A DNA stretch of 64,000 bases from Puia dinghuensis (GCF_014642875.1 NZ_BMJC01000005.1:62001-126000), one strand, 5' to 3'. Positions 1 to 10,751 are shown, numbered from the stretch's first letter. Program-made: numbers and translations. Notes: generated from the letters alone by a model not told the origin.

Positions 1-2444
1 ACATCCTGGGCCACGTCCACCAGACGACGGGTCAGATAACCGGCATCCGCCGTTTTAAGCGCCGTGTCGGCAAGACCCTTACGGGCGCCGTGCGTGGAGA
101 TGAAGTAATCCAATACGTTCAATCCACCCTTGAAGTTGGACAGAATGGGGTTTTCGATGATCTCGCTCCCCGTAGAACCCGACTTCCTCGGCTTGGCCAT
201 CAGACCCCTGATACCGGCAAGCTGCTTGATCTGCTGCTTGCTGCCACGGGCGCCGGAGTCCAGCATCATGTACACCGAATTGAAACCCTGTTTGTCCGAG
301 CTCAGCTCATGGATAAGGGTCTCCGTGATCCGGGTATCCACACGCGACCAGATATCGACGATTTGGTTATATCGTTCGTTGTTCGTGATAAGACCCATAT
401 TGTAGTTGTCCCAAACTTCATCAACCTCACCCTTCGCATTATCCAAAAGCTCTTCTTTTGTATCGGGAATGATCAGGTCATTGATATTAAAGGACAATCC
501 ACCACGGAAGGCCATCCGGAAGCCCAGCTGCTTGATATCATCCAGGAATTTCACCGTCTTCGGGATATTTGTCCACTTGATGATGTTACCGATAATTTCC
601 CGCAGCGACTTCTTCGTCAGCAGGGCATTGACAAACCCTACTTCAGCAGGCACAAACTGGTTGAACAGGACGCGGCCAACCGTCGTCTCGAGCAGCTTGT
701 TCTCCAGCGTATCCTGGGGGGTGCGTACCCGCGTCTTCACCTTGATATAAGCGTGAAGATCGACCCGGCCCTCGTTATAGGCGATGATAACTTCTTCTGC
801 ACTGTAGAAGATCTTGTTTTCGCCTTTCACTTTGTCGGCGCCGGCCGTCTTCTTGCCTTTGGTGATATAGTAAAGCCCAAGCACCATGTCCTGCGAAGGC
901 AGGGTAATAGGCGTACCGTTCTGCGGGTTGAGGATATTGTGCGAAGACAACATCAACAGCTGCGCTTCCAGGATGGCGGCGCTGCTCAACGGAACGTGCA
1001 CGGCCATCTGGTCACCGTCAAAGTCGGCGTTGAACGCCGTACACACCAGCGGGTGCAGCTGGATAGCCTTACCTTCGATCAGCTTAGGCTGGAAGGCCTG
1101 GATAGACAGCCGGTGCAGCGTAGGGGCCCGGTTCAACATCACCGGGTGGCCCTTCAGAATATTTTCGAGGATATCCCAAACGATAGCTTCCTTCTTATCG
1201 ACCAGCTTACGGGCGCTCTTCACCGTCTTGACGATACCGCGCTCGATAAGCTTCCGGATGATAAAGGGTTTAAACAGCTCAGCCGCCATATCTTTCGGCA
1301 GGCCGCACTCGTGCAGCTTCAGCTCAGGGCCTACCACGATAACGCTACGACCAGAGTAGTCGACACGTTTACCAAGCAGGTTCTGACGGAACCGGCCTTG
1401 CTTACCCTTCAACACATCACTCAGTGACTTCAACGCCCGGCCGCCCTCAGCCTTCACGGCATTGGACTTACGGCTGTTGTCGAACAGCGAGTCGATGGCT
1501 TCCTGCAACATCCGCTTTTCGTTACGAAGGATCACCTCGGGGGCCTTGATCTCCAACAGCCGCTTCAACCGGTTGTTCCGGATGATCACGCGCCGGTAAA
1601 GGTCATTGAGGTCCGAAGAGGCGAACCGGCCACCATCCAGGGGAACCAGCGGACGCAGCTCGGGCGGGATCACAGGGATATATTGCATCACCATCCACTC
1701 GGGACGGTTGGTGATACGCGAATTGGCGTCCCGGAAAGCCTCCACCACGCTCAGCCGCTTCAGGGCGTCGGCCTTACGTTGCTGAGAGGTCTCATTGGCG
1801 GCAGCATTCCGCAGATCGAACGACAACTGGTCGAGCTCGATCCGCTCCAGCAGATCATGAACGGCCTCAGCACCCATCTTGGCGATGAATTTGGCAGGGT
1901 CCTCGTCCGGCAGGTACTGGTTATCCTTGGGCAGCGTGTCCAGGATTTCCAGGTACTCTTCTTCCGTCAGCAGATCGCCATAATTCTGCCCCTTATCCGT
2001 CCTGATCCCGGGCTGAATTACCACATACCTTTCATAATAGATGATGCTCTCCAGTTTCTTGGAGCTCATCCCTAAAAGATAGCCTATTTTATTGGGCAGC
2101 GATTTGAAATACCAGATATGAACTACGGGAACCACCAATTTAATGTGGCCCATCCTCTCCCGTCTTACCTTCTTCTCCGTCACCTCTACACCGCAACGGT
2201 CACAAACGATACCCTTATACCGGATACGCTTGTACTTTCCGCAGGCGCACTCATAATCCTTTACGGGACCAAAAATACGCTCACAAAACAGGCCATCCCT
2301 TTCCGGCTTGTACGTGCGGTAGTTAATGGTTTCGGGCTTCAAAACCTCCCCATAGCTCCTTTCCAGGATGCTGTCAGGTGAAGCGAGACCGATAGTGATT
2401 TTTGAGAAAGTGGCTCTTGGACGATTTTCTTTTTTAATAGCCAT
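1..2444 (-). CDS. rpoC: RNA polymerase beta' subunit (N-terminal part, runs off window)
   Basis: This is the N-terminal 814 codons of the beta' subunit of DNA-dependent RNA polymerase; the remainder lies left of the window. The protein starts [19 protein letters not shown]. The N-terminal zinc-binding cysteines are at residues 66, 68, 81 and 84. The catalytic Mg-binding motif [12 protein letters not shown] is present, with aspartates at about 474, 476 and 478. No frameshift is seen. The gene is normally cotranscribed directly behind rpoB. Here the next gene upstream is a toxin-antitoxin pair on the opposite strand, and rpoB lies 40.8 kb away on the same strand. A TAnnTTTG box about 130 nt upstream suggests that the gene is transcribed from its own promoter. 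Confidence 0.98.
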   Translation of the reverse strand, partial: MAIKKENRPRATFSKITIGLASPDSILERSYGEVLKPETINYRTYKPERDGLFCERIFGPVKDYECACGKYKRIRYKGIVCDRCGVEVTEKKVRRERMGHIKLVVPVVHIWYFKSLPNKIGYLLGMSSKKLESIIYYERYVVIQPGIRTDKGQNYGDLLTEEEYLEILDTLPKDNQYLPDEDPAKFIAKMGAEAVHDLLERIELDQLSFDLRNAAANETSQQRKADALKRLSVVEAFRDANSRITNRPEWMVMQYIPVIPPELRPLVPLDGGRFASSDLNDLYRRVIIRNNRLKRLLEIKAPEVILRNEKRMLQEAIDSLFDNSRKSNAVKAEGGRALKSLSDVLKGKQGRFRQNLLGKRVDYSGRSVIVVGPELKLHECGLPKDMAAELFKPFIIRKLIERGIVKTVKSARKLVDKKEAIVWDILENILKGHPVMLNRAPTLHRLSIQAFQPKLIEGKAIQLHPLVCTAFNADFDGDQMAVHVPLSSAAILEAQLLMLSSHNILNPQNGTPITLPSQDMVLGLYYITKGKKTAGADKVKGENKIFYSAEEVIIAYNEGRVDLHAYIKVKTRVRTPQDTLENKLLETTVGRVLFNQFVPAEVGFVNALLTKKSLREIIGNIIKWTNIPKTVKFLDDIKQLGFRMAFRGGLSFNINDLIIPDTKEELLDNAKGEVDEVWDNYNMGLITNNERYNQIVDIWSRVDTRITETLIHELSSDKQGFNSVYMMLDSGARGSKQQIKQLAGIRGLMAKPRKSGSTGSEIIENPILSNFKGGLNVLDYFISTHGARKGLADTALKTADAGYLTRRLVDVAQD

Positions 2445-2570
2445 ATTGCAATATGCGGTTTTTATACTTGGCCTAAACCCTTCAAAAACAAAAATTTACA
2501 TCACCCGACGAACCATCGGACAACGTAATTGGAAATCAATATTTGCTTGTTGGGCCCAAATCAAGGAGGG

Positions 2571-2578
2571 CAAAGGTA
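2571..2578 (-). promoter_or_regulatory. Candidate rpoC promoter (-7 box TACCTTTG)
   Basis: Read on the minus strand the sequence is TACCTTTG, a perfect match to the Bacteroidota -7 consensus TAnnTTTG. It predicts a start near 2567 and a 5' UTR of about 120 nt before the rpoC ATG. No clear TTTG -33 box stands at the expected spacing; that region is a T-run. The call rests on the -7 box and on the lack of any other upstream gene on this strand. Confidence 0.6.
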
Positions 2579-2674
2579 CGATTTTATGTTGAAAAAATTG
2601 TTTTTTCTCGGGTAATACCAGGCACTAACACAACCCTACGTACAATTTCTTTTTTTTATACGTACAATTCCCCT

Positions 2675-2682
2675 TACCTTTA
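2675..2682 (+). promoter_or_regulatory. Possible toxin-antitoxin promoter (TACCTTTA)
   Basis: This is a seven-of-eight match to TAnnTTTG, 60 nt upstream of the antitoxin ATG and divergent from the rpoC promoter. No convincing -33 box is seen. The region 2445-2742 holds only these two promoter candidates. Confidence 0.35.
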
Positions 2683-2742
2683 CACCCAATCCACCAACCA
2701 CACCCCCCCACATACAAACCACAGCTTAGAATATCAATATGT

Positions 2743-3000
2743 ATGGACAGCAAAGTCACACTCAGCTTTGATGAAGAGGTCATCCGCCAGGCCAAGGAAT
2801 ATGCCGCAAGTCAGGGCATCAGCCTGTCCCGTCTGGTAGAACACCTCCTGCGCCAGGCAACCATGGAACAAAATGGTTCATTGGAAGACTTTCCTATTGC
2901 AGACTGGGTAAGACAGGTCTCAGAAGGGCCCGCCGAATACCGCACTCGCAAAAGGAGCCGTAAGAATTCCAAAGACGATTTCTTTTCTTCCAAAAAATGA
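2743..3000 (+). CDS. DUF6364-type antitoxin
   Basis: This 85-residue protein has an N-terminal ribbon-helix-helix-like segment (MDSKVTLSFDEEVIRQAKEY), a conserved central part containing IADWVRQVSEG, and a basic tail rich in Arg, Lys and Ser. This is the usual form of the DUF6364 antitoxins found beside PIN toxins in Bacteroidota. The stop codon overlaps the start of the downstream PIN gene in an ATGA junction, so the two are translationally coupled. By family knowledge it should bind and neutralise the toxin and may repress its own promoter; neither is shown by the sequence. It is divergent from rpoC, at the rpoC side of the split rpoBC operon. Confidence 0.8.
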   Translation: MDSKVTLSFDEEVIRQAKEYAASQGISLSRLVEHLLRQATMEQNGSLEDFPIADWVRQVSEGPAEYRTRKRSRKNSKDDFFSSKK

Positions 3001-3422
3001 AGGCCTTCGTCGACGCTAACATACTAGTCTCGGTAATCAATAAGGAATACCCGCTTTTCCCTTATACATCCCGCATCCTGAGCCTGGGAGATAAAAGACA
3101 TTTCCGCATCTATACGTCACCCATATGTCTGGCCATCGCCTTCTATTTCGCCGAAAAAAAATACAAGGCCGCCACAGCCAAAGAAAGAATACAGCTGCTT
3201 TCCATGAATATAGAGATCACCGATACAGATACCCTCACAGTACGCCGCGCTTTTGCTGATCCTGCCGTATTAGACCTCGAAGACGGTCTCGAATATTATT
3301 CTGCCCGCGAAGCCGGATGCAGTTGCATCGTCACCGAGGACAAGAACGATTTTCATTTCTCAGAGATAGAAGTACTGTCAACCATGGAGTTCTACGAAAA
3401 ATATATGATCCGAAAGGCCTGA
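2997..3422 (+). CDS. PIN-domain ribonuclease toxin
   Basis: This 141-residue PIN-fold protein is the toxin partner of the preceding DUF6364 antitoxin. An N-terminal acidic residue lies in MKAFVDANILVSVI (Asp6), and a second acidic cluster lies in LDLEDGLEYYSAREAGC. The C-terminal IVTEDKNDFHF is typical of PIN toxins, where a bound Mg or Mn ion supports RNA cleavage. It overlaps the antitoxin by 4 bp and converges with the lipoprotein gene at 3457. The RNA target cannot be predicted from sequence. Confidence 0.82.
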   Translation: MKAFVDANILVSVINKEYPLFPYTSRILSLGDKRHFRIYTSPICLAIAFYFAEKKYKAATAKERIQLLSMNIEITDTDTLTVRRAFADPAVLDLEDGLEYYSAREAGCSCIVTEDKNDFHFSEIEVLSTMEFYEKYMIRKA

Positions 3423-3456
3423 TCCCACCTCTTCCCGGTGAGCCGGACAACCCGGG

Positions 3457-4683
3457 CTATAACCTCGATCTTATCACCGACAGCCCCGCCCCCGTCGCCG
3501 AATAAATAGTCGTCCCCCGCAGCACCGATCCATACACCAACTCGGTCCCCAGCCCGATATCGGCGGTAATAGTCGCAAAATGTGCCCCGCCATCCAGCGA
3601 ATAAGAAAGCCCGCCATTGGTCCCTACCCAAATCACTCCATCCTGCACATCCACCCCATTCGTCCAGTTCGCCCCCAGCCCGGCGGCCGAATAATAATTG
3701 GTAAAACTCACCCCACCGTCGGCAGACACCGAAAAACCCCCGATCGTGGCAACATACACATTCGACCCCTGCACGGCAAGCCCGTTACACTGGTATTGCC
3801 CGCCAAGGCTGCCAAGCCCGTTATTGGTATAGTTCGTAAAGGAAACACCGCCGTTTGGCGAGATAGCCAGCCCATTAGCCGTCCCCGCATACACCGTACT
3901 CCCCCGCGCATAGACCGCCAGCGTTTCCCGGTTGCCCATCCCCACAACGGAAGTAGTATAGTTCATCCCCCCATCCCGCGAGATATATACCCCGCCATCC
4001 GTACCGGCATAAACCGTATCTCCCTGCACATACACGGAATAAACCGGGTTCCCGCCTAAAAGATGATTCGTAAAATGCTGCCCCCCATCCGTCGAGACCG
4101 ACAAGCCACCCACCGTGGCCGCATAGATCACGCCACCCCGCACATATACCCCGTTCACGATCGAATCCCCAAGCCCGTTGCTGGGCAGCAGTATCGAAAA
4201 ATGCCCCCCGCTGTCGGCCGATACATACAACCCCGCGGAAGTCGGTATATACAAGGTGTCGCCCGCAAAAAATACCCCCCGCGGAAAGGCCTGCACCCCA
4301 CCCGTCATCAGCGGCTGGGTGGAAAATACATAATCATACACGATGGCGTAGGTTCCCGAATTCCCGTTCGCGGCGGTCACCGTCACAGAAACAACCTTGT
4401 TCCAGCTCAGCGTGACACTCGCGCTCCAGGTAGAATCATCCATCTGGTTACCCAGACTGCTCCGCGCGCCCTTCGGGATATGCAGCTCGACAGGCAAAAG
4501 GATACAGGCCTGCGGATTGTTCAACCGCACCACAAAAGTATCGGTCGCGCCCAGCCGGCTCACACTGCCAAGCGCAGCATCGACCGTAACAGTCAGCTGA
4601 AAACTGCTTTCAGGCGGTGCATTATGCTTCGTGCAGGCAGCCGCGCCGGCCAGCAACAAAAAAAAGCAAGCAATATATCTCAT
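3457..4683 (-). CDS. Lipoprotein with Asp-box beta-propeller repeats
   Basis: This 408-residue protein starts with a hydrophobic signal and a lipobox-like LLAGAAAC, so Cys17 is the likely lipidation site. Residues 27-120 form a beta-rich region. After that come six repeats of about 40 residues, each with an Asp-box-like S-x-(D/N)-x-G-x-x-(F/Y) motif, near residues 155, 197, 235, 275, 320 and 362. These motifs mark sialidase/BNR and photosystem-assembly-type beta-propellers. No catalytic residues of a sialidase can be claimed; it is more likely a binding or structural surface protein. Its start codon overlaps the stop of the upstream gene by 1 nt, so the two form an operon. The function is unknown. 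Confidence 0.72.
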   Translation of the reverse strand: MRYIACFFLLLAGAAACTKHNAPPESSFQLTVTVDAALGSVSRLGATDTFVVRLNNPQACILLPVELHIPKGARSSLGNQMDDSTWSASVTLSWNKVVSVTVTAANGNSGTYAIVYDYVFSTQPLMTGGVQAFPRGVFFAGDTLYIPTSAGLYVSADSGGHFSILLPSNGLGDSIVNGVYVRGGVIYAATVGGLSVSTDGGQHFTNHLLGGNPVYSVYVQGDTVYAGTDGGVYISRDGGMNYTTSVVGMGNRETLAVYARGSTVYAGTANGLAISPNGGVSFTNYTNNGLGSLGGQYQCNGLAVQGSNVYVATIGGFSVSADGGVSFTNYYSAAGLGANWTNGVDVQDGVIWVGTNGGLSYSLDGGAHFATITADIGLGTELVYGSVLRGTTIYSATGAGLSVIRSRL

Positions 4684-6236
4684 CAGCTCCCCCTTCTTTT
4701 CCCACTCAGGTATTTCTGGCGGATCACATCCTGCACCGGCACATCCTGTATCTTACTCTCCAGCCAGGAAATAATATCCAGGTACATAAAAGCCCGCGTC
4801 TCGAACCGGTTCTTCTCATGCCTCTTCAACTTCTCCAGCAGGTTCTCAAACTCCGGCTTCAGCTGCCCCGGTGACAAATTGATCGACTTCCTTAAAAACC
4901 GGAAGACCTCCTCCTCCACCAAACTAAGGTTCTCCATCTTCGCCATAAACCGGTACACCGACTTGGTCAGATACTCCAGCAAATCGAAATTCCCCAGTTC
5001 ATAATGCGCGATCAGGTGCAGCAGCCGCGAATAACACTGCAGATCGGTACGCAGATCCATCTTCCAGTTAATGATCTTATTCAGATAATCGATCGTCGCC
5101 CCATAATCTCCGCTGCCGAAATAAAGACAGGCGATCTTGTAATAGAACACCAGTATCCGGTGCCGGTCAAGATAGATCCAATATTCCTTCAGCTTCTCCT
5201 CGATATACGGCACAAGCGACAAACCTTCCGTGAACGTTCCATAAATAAAATGCTGATTCAGCTTGGAGATATAGAGGTAAACAAAGGTCTGTATCTTGTT
5301 ATTCACATTATTTCGCACGATCTCCGACTCCGAAAAATCCTCGAACTGCTTCAACGTCTCCGCAAACTTCTGGTCGTTCAGCAGATCGAAATGCGCCCCC
5401 AGCAGGTTATGCATCCCCTTGATATAATGTGAACTCTCGATCCCGATCATAAACGGCTCCCTCTCAAAAAGATCGACCCACTTCTGCGTATACCGGTAAT
5501 ATAGCAAAAAATCCTGCCGGATAAAAGCATACCAGCAATAGCTCTGGTATTGATAAAGCCGCTCATAAAACCCCACGCACTTTCCAAGATCTTCCGGCAG
5601 GTTCTTCTCGAAGAATTCCTGCACCGCCGCTTCATCCTTCTCATTCCGCGCCACACCATGGCGGATATACCAGCTATAAAGCTCGAGCGACAAATTCGAC
5701 CAGCTGCTGATCAATTGCATATGCTCATTCACCTGGTTCACCTCCGTGGCCAGCTGCTCAGCCCGGTCCTGCATGCTTCGCGTAATATGCAACGCCTCGA
5801 TCGTCTTTTCGAAGAACAATATCTGCAACAGGAAAGTGACCTGATTCCGCGCCCTGGCATTCTCCTTTATCTTGTCCAACGTCCGCAAACTCTGCAGGTA
5901 AAGCCCCTTGTTATACAGGATACGCGCAAAATCAAGCTGCTCATGTAATTGAATATCAATGTTTTCTTCTTGCCTTATAAGCCGCAGGCTGGAAAGTATC
6001 TCCCGGTACAGGTGCGCCTTGGCGTTCGAAAGCTGCTGTTTGCGTAAATTTTTGTTTTTATTTAACAATTCCGCCTCGTCATACTCCTCCATCTTGTCGA
6101 TGGCATCGAATAACTGGATGCTTTTCAGGTTCTCACTGCTGGAATTTCGCTTGATATACAGCTTAAAATTCCTTTTTTCGGACTTTTCCAAAGACTTGAT
6201 CAACTGAAAGAGAGCATCTGACGATCGGTTGGGCAT
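4683..6236 (-). CDS. Conserved alpha-helical protein of unknown function
   Basis: This is a 517-residue soluble protein without a signal peptide or membrane segment. It is rich in Leu, Tyr, Lys and Glu in a pattern of antiparallel helices that resembles tetratricopeptide-type solenoids, although no clean TPR consensus can be read. It is first in a two-gene operon with the Asp-box lipoprotein (1-nt overlap). It is divergent from leuA, with 140 bp between the start codons. I recognise neither family nor function; the helical-repeat reading is inferred from composition. Confidence 0.65.
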   Translation of the reverse strand: MPNRSSDALFQLIKSLEKSEKRNFKLYIKRNSSSENLKSIQLFDAIDKMEEYDEAELLNKNKNLRKQQLSNAKAHLYREILSSLRLIRQEENIDIQLHEQLDFARILYNKGLYLQSLRTLDKIKENARARNQVTFLLQILFFEKTIEALHITRSMQDRAEQLATEVNQVNEHMQLISSWSNLSLELYSWYIRHGVARNEKDEAAVQEFFEKNLPEDLGKCVGFYERLYQYQSYCWYAFIRQDFLLYYRYTQKWVDLFEREPFMIGIESSHYIKGMHNLLGAHFDLLNDQKFAETLKQFEDFSESEIVRNNVNNKIQTFVYLYISKLNQHFIYGTFTEGLSLVPYIEEKLKEYWIYLDRHRILVFYYKIACLYFGSGDYGATIDYLNKIINWKMDLRTDLQCYSRLLHLIAHYELGNFDLLEYLTKSVYRFMAKMENLSLVEEEVFRFLRKSINLSPGQLKPEFENLLEKLKRHEKNRFETRAFMYLDIISWLESKIQDVPVQDVIRQKYLSGKRRGS

Positions 6237-6376
6237 CGTAATTTAAAATTGTAAGATTCGCAACAGTAGCGGGTTTCAGGCGATTTGACCCCTATTAAGG
6301 TGCGTAAAACTCTCCTTATTATGATTTTAGAGGAGAAATTTCCAATGCTAAATTTAGCCATTATTAAATTAAGCGC

Positions 6377-7546
6377 ATGCCCGATCAAAAAATCTTCATC
6401 TTCGACACCACCCTCCGCGATGGCGAACAGGTACCCGGTTGCAAGCTAAACACAAAGGAAAAGATCGAATTGGCCCTGCAGCTGGAGGCCCTCGGAGTCG
6501 ACATCATCGAGGCCGGCTTCCCTATCTCGAGCCCCGGCGATTTTCACTCCGTGGAAGAGATCTCCAGGATCATTAAAAACGCCAGCGTGTGCGGCCTCAG
6601 CCGCGCCGTTCAAAAAGACATCGAAACAGCCGCCCAGGCGCTCAAGCACGCCCGTAGGCCCCGTATCCACACCGGCATCGGAACATCAGACTCTCATATC
6701 AAAAGCAAATTCAACTCCACCCGCGAAGAAATTCTCACCCGCGCCGTCCAAGCCGTAAAATGGGCCAAAAACTTTGTCGACGATGTCGAGTTCTACGCCG
6801 AAGACGCAGGCCGCACCCAAAACGACTACCTGGCCCGCGTCATCGAAGCCGTGATCGCCGCCGGCGCTACAGTCGTCAACATCCCCGACACCACCGGCTA
6901 CTGTCTCCCCGATCAATATGGCGAAAAGATTGCCTACCTGGTCAACAATGTTCCCAACATCGACAAGGCCGTCATCTCCTGCCACTGTCACAACGACCTC
7001 GGCCTGGCAACCGCCAACTCCATCGCCGGCATCCGCAACGGCGCCCGCCAGATCGAATGCACCATCAACGGCCTCGGCGAACGCGCCGGCAACACTTCCC
7101 TCGAAGAAGTAGTGATGGTGATCAAACAACACAAAGACCTTGGATTCTACACCGGCATCAACACCAAAGCGTTAAACCCCATGAGCCAACTCGTTTCGGA
7201 TACGATGCGCATGCCGGTACAACCCAATAAAGCCATCGTCGGCGCCAACGCCTTCTCGCATTCCTCCGGTATCCACCAGGATGGATTCCTGAAAGACGCT
7301 TCCACCTACGAGATCATCAACCCTGAAGAAGTCGGCGCCGAAGGCTCCAAGATCGTGCTCACCGCCCGCAGTGGCCGCAGCGCCCTCGCCTTCCGCTTGC
7401 ACAAGATCGGTTACTCCTTCACCCGCAACGATATCGACACCCTTTACGAACGCTTCCTGCAGGTAGCCGACACAAAGAAAGAAGTAATGGAAAACGATCT
7501 GCATGAATTAGCAAAAACATACCAGGCCTCGGCCGTAGCAGTATAG
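6377..7546 (+). CDS. leuA: 2-isopropylmalate synthase, short form
   Basis: This enzyme condenses 2-oxoisovalerate with acetyl-CoA, the first committed step of leucine synthesis. The HMGL-like TIM-barrel signature [13 protein letters not shown] lies at residues 8-20, and the metal-binding [14 protein letters not shown] is present. At 389 residues it ends shortly after the catalytic domain and lacks the C-terminal allosteric LeuA-dimer domain of the long form (about 500 residues or more), so classical leucine feedback through that domain is not possible here. Citramalate or homocitrate synthase activity is an alternative for a short form, but direct linkage to leuC, leuD and leuB favours leuA. 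The first ATG fits the family start. A weak -7-like box (TAAATTTA, 6349-6356) lies upstream. Confidence 0.9.
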   Translation: MPDQKIFIFDTTLRDGEQVPGCKLNTKEKIELALQLEALGVDIIEAGFPISSPGDFHSVEEISRIIKNASVCGLSRAVQKDIETAAQALKHARRPRIHTGIGTSDSHIKSKFNSTREEILTRAVQAVKWAKNFVDDVEFYAEDAGRTQNDYLARVIEAVIAAGATVVNIPDTTGYCLPDQYGEKIAYLVNNVPNIDKAVISCHCHNDLGLATANSIAGIRNGARQIECTINGLGERAGNTSLEEVVMVIKQHKDLGFYTGINTKALNPMSQLVSDTMRMPVQPNKAIVGANAFSHSSGIHQDGFLKDASTYEIINPEEVGAEGSKIVLTARSGRSALAFRLHKIGYSFTRNDIDTLYERFLQVADTKKEVMENDLHELAKTYQASAVAV

Positions 7547-7565
7547 ATAGTAATAAATCACACGC

Positions 7566-8936
7566 ATGCCAAAAACATTATTTGAGAAGATCTGGGACCG
7601 TCACGTCGTCAAAACCATCGAGGGCGGCCCTTCCGTGCTCTACATCGACAAGCACTTTATCCATGAAGTAACCAGCCCCCAGGCCTTCAAGGGGCTCGAA
7701 AAACGCGGTCTCGAAGTCTTCCGACCCAAACAGATCGTAGCAACCGCCGACCATAATGTCCCCACCATCGACCAGCATCTTCCCATAAAAGAAGAACTGT
7801 CCCGCATCCAGGTACAGGCGCTGGTCGACAATACAAAAAAGCATCATATCGATCTATACGGCCTCGGTCATCCCTACCAGGGCATCGTTCACGTCATCGG
7901 ACCCGAACTGGGCGTCACCCAACCCGGTATGACCATCGTCTGCGGTGATAGCCATACGTCAACACACGGTGCTTTCGCAACGATATCTTTCGGCATTGGT
8001 ACATCAGAGGTGGAAATGGTCATGGCTACCCAATGCCTGCTACAAAGTAAACCGAAGCTAATGCGTATCAATGTCGAGGGGACTCTCAACAAGGGAGTGA
8101 CTTCGAAAGACATCATCCTCTACATCATCGCTCACATCTCCGCCAGCGGCGCCACCGGCTACTTCGTCGAATATGCAGGCTCCGCCATCCGCAGCCTCTC
8201 CATGGAAGGCCGGATGACCATCTGCAACATGAGCATCGAAATGGGCGCCCGCGGCGGCATGATCGCCCCCGATCAAACGACTTTCGATTATCTCGAAGGC
8301 CGGGAATTTGCACCCGAAGGCGCCGAATGGGAGAAGAAGCTAACCGAATGGAAACAGCTCCATTCCGATGAAGACGCCCTCTTCGACAAGGAGATCACCA
8401 TCGCCGCCGCCGACATCGAACCCATGATCACCTATGGTACCAACCCGGGCATGGGCGTCAGCGTCACCGGTCGCATCCCGGCAGAAGCAGACCCCAAATC
8501 CCTTGCCTATATGGGCCTTCAGGCCGGCGCCGCGATAAAAGGCAAAAAAGTAGACTATGTCTTCATCGGCAGCTGCACCAACTCCCGCATCGAAGACCTT
8601 CGCCTCGTCGCCTCCTTCGTCAAAGGCCGGAAAAAAGCAGATAATGTCGAAGTATGGGTAGTACCCGGCAGCAAGCAGGTAGAACAACAGGCCATAAAAG
8701 AAGGTATCGACAAGGTCTTCGCTGAAGCCGGTTTCAATCTGCGTCAACCCGGCTGCTCCGCCTGTCTGGCGATGAACGAAGACAAGATCCCCGCAGGGAA
8801 ATATTGCATCTCTACTTCCAACCGCAACTTCGAAGGCCGCCAGGGACCAAACGCCCGCACGCTGCTGGCCAGCCCGCTGACAGCAGCCGTCGCAGCCATC
8901 ACCGGCGAAGTAGCCGATATCCGAGAATTTATCTAA
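7566..8936 (+). CDS. leuC: 3-isopropylmalate dehydratase large subunit
   Basis: This 456-residue aconitase-family subunit carries the [4Fe-4S] cluster for isomerisation of 2- to 3-isopropylmalate. The cluster cysteines are seen in [12 protein letters not shown] and GCSACLAMN, and the family motif [12 protein letters not shown] is intact. It follows leuA by 19 nt and precedes leuD by 9 nt, consistent with cotranscription and formation of the LeuCD heterodimer. The length is usual for the family. Confidence 0.96.
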   Translation: MPKTLFEKIWDRHVVKTIEGGPSVLYIDKHFIHEVTSPQAFKGLEKRGLEVFRPKQIVATADHNVPTIDQHLPIKEELSRIQVQALVDNTKKHHIDLYGLGHPYQGIVHVIGPELGVTQPGMTIVCGDSHTSTHGAFATISFGIGTSEVEMVMATQCLLQSKPKLMRINVEGTLNKGVTSKDIILYIIAHISASGATGYFVEYAGSAIRSLSMEGRMTICNMSIEMGARGGMIAPDQTTFDYLEGREFAPEGAEWEKKLTEWKQLHSDEDALFDKEITIAAADIEPMITYGTNPGMGVSVTGRIPAEADPKSLAYMGLQAGAAIKGKKVDYVFIGSCTNSRIEDLRLVASFVKGRKKADNVEVWVVPGSKQVEQQAIKEGIDKVFAEAGFNLRQPGCSACLAMNEDKIPAGKYCISTSNRNFEGRQGPNARTLLASPLTAAVAAITGEVADIREFI

Positions 8937-8945
8937 GCCAAAATC

Positions 8946-9539
8946 ATGTCCAAAAGCATCAATAAAATAACATCCACCGCCGTTCCCATCCACCTGGAGA
9001 ACATCGACACCGATCAGATCATCCCTGCCCGCTTCCTAAAGGCCACCAGCCGCGACGGATTCGGAGACAACCTCTTCAGGGACTGGAGATACAACGCGGA
9101 CGGTACCCCCAAAAAAGATTTCATCCTAAACAACCCAACATACTCCGGCCGCATCCTCGTAGCTGGCAAAAACTTCGGCTGCGGCTCCAGCCGCGAACAC
9201 GCCGCCTGGGCCATCAAGGACGCAGGGTTCGACGTCGTCGTCAGCAGCTTCTTCGCCGACATCTTCAAGAACAACGCGCTAAATAACTTCCTCCTCCCGG
9301 TCACCGTAAGCGAGGAATTCCTGCAGCAAATATTCGCCGCCATCGAAAAAGACCCGAAGACGAACATCAGCGTCGACCTGGAAGCCCAAACGATCACCCT
9401 CGGCGGAAATATCACCTCATTCGATATCAACAACTATAAAAAAACCTGCCTCCTCAACGGCTATGACGACATCGACTACTTGCTGAGCATCCGGCCGGAG
9501 ATCGAAGCTTTCGAACAAAAACCGCAAACTATCCAATAA
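8946..9539 (+). CDS. leuD: 3-isopropylmalate dehydratase small subunit
   Basis: This 197-residue swivel-domain partner of LeuC contains the conserved [12 protein letters not shown] near the N-terminus and [13 protein letters not shown] in the substrate-recognition loop. The length is normal. It lies 9 nt after leuC and 30 nt before leuB. Confidence 0.96.
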   Translation: MSKSINKITSTAVPIHLENIDTDQIIPARFLKATSRDGFGDNLFRDWRYNADGTPKKDFILNNPTYSGRILVAGKNFGCGSSREHAAWAIKDAGFDVVVSSFFADIFKNNALNNFLLPVTVSEEFLQQIFAAIEKDPKTNISVDLEAQTITLGGNITSFDINNYKKTCLLNGYDDIDYLLSIRPEIEAFEQKPQTIQ

Positions 9540-9569
9540 AAAATTTACCCTTACCCAACAACAAAATCT

Positions 9570-10685
9570 ATGCAAAAGAACATCGTAGTCATTGAAGGTG
9601 ACGGCATCGGGCCCGAAGTGACCCGACAGGCGGTGAAAGTGCTGAATGCCGTTGCAGAACAAGGCGGTCACGAGTTCAACTATCACTACTGTCTGATGGG
9701 CGCATGCGCTATCGACAAGACCGGCACCCCCCTTCCTGACGAAACCATCGAAGCCGCCCTCAACAGCGACGCCATCCTGTTCGGCGCCATCGGTCATCCC
9801 AAATACGATAATGACCCCACGGCAAAGGTTCGCCCTGAACAGGGACTCCTCAAACTGCGGAAATCCCTTCAGCTGTTCGCCAACATCCGTCCCGTCACCA
9901 CCTACCCGTCCCTGCAGCATCTCTCCCCCCTGAAAGGAAAGATCCTCGAAGACGTCAACTTCATCATCTTCCGCGAACTCACCGGTGGCATCTATTTCGG
10001 AAAGAAAGAGCTCAATGCGGAAGGTACCCAGGCATCCGATGAATGCATCTATTCCCGCGAAGAGATCGAACGCATCGCCCACCTCGCATTCAAACAGGCG
10101 CAACAACGCCGTAAGAAACTGACTCTCGTCGACAAGGCCAATGTATTGGAAACCTCCCGCCTCTGGCGCAAGGTCGTCCAGGACATCGCAAAACAATACC
10201 CCGATGTAAAGGTTGACTTCCTGTTCGTCGACAATGCCGCCATGCAGATCATCCTCAACCCAAAACAATTCGACGTCATTCTCACGGAGAATATGTTCGG
10301 GGACATCATCAGCGACGAAGCCAGCGTCATCAGCGGCAGCCTGGGCCTGCTGCCCTCCGCCTCCATCGGCAAGGGCTCCGCGCTCTTCGAACCCATCCAC
10401 GGCTCCTATCCCCAGGCCACCGGAAAGGACATCGCAAACCCCTTGGGTAGCATCCTCTCCGCAGCCATGCTGCTGGATCACTTCGGGCTACGCACCGAAG
10501 CAAACAAAGTGCGGGAAGCAGCCAACTGGACCCTGCAGAATGGCTTCGTAACAAAAGATATCGATCCCATAAATTTCTATTTCACCTCCACCATCGGCGA
10601 ACTCATCAGCGACTACGTCAGCGGTAAGACGCCGGGTGATATCCATCGGGATAACATCGAGTTGAGGAAATCGACTATAATATAA
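9570..10685 (+). CDS. leuB: 3-isopropylmalate dehydrogenase
   Basis: This 371-residue NAD-dependent beta-decarboxylating dehydrogenase converts 3-isopropylmalate to 2-oxoisocaproate. It has the N-terminal GDGIGPEV and the C-terminal FEPIHGSYPQATGKDIANP, which forms the NAD and substrate site. It is the last leu gene. The ilv leader with its own promoter starts 17 nt after the stop, so leuACDB and ilvEDBNCA can be regulated separately. Confidence 0.96.
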   Translation: MQKNIVVIEGDGIGPEVTRQAVKVLNAVAEQGGHEFNYHYCLMGACAIDKTGTPLPDETIEAALNSDAILFGAIGHPKYDNDPTAKVRPEQGLLKLRKSLQLFANIRPVTTYPSLQHLSPLKGKILEDVNFIIFRELTGGIYFGKKELNAEGTQASDECIYSREEIERIAHLAFKQAQQRRKKLTLVDKANVLETSRLWRKVVQDIAKQYPDVKVDFLFVDNAAMQIILNPKQFDVILTENMFGDIISDEASVISGSLGLLPSASIGKGSALFEPIHGSYPQATGKDIANPLGSILSAAMLLDHFGLRTEANKVREAANWTLQNGFVTKDIDPINFYFTSTIGELISDYVSGKTPGDIHRDNIELRKSTII

Positions 10686-10701
10686 AATAGTCACCTAGTT
10701 C

Positions 10702-10733
10702 TTTGTTTTTTTCAATTGACCGGAGTATATTCG
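10702..10733 (+). promoter_or_regulatory. Promoter of the ilv leader (TTTG-N20-TATATTCG)
   Basis: A TTTG -33 box at 10702-10705 is separated by 20 nt from TATATTCG at 10726-10733, a seven-of-eight match to TAnnTTTG. The predicted start is near 10737, about 15 nt before the leader-peptide GTG. Confidence 0.6.
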
Positions 10734-10751
10734 CAAAACAGAACATCCTCC

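Noticed and set aside
6345-6440. Possible leu leader peptide beginning with several Leu and Ile codons before leuA
   Set aside because: The frame runs into leuA and stops there, with no terminator or alternative pairing. The Leu/Ile content can be chance in an AT-rich spacer.
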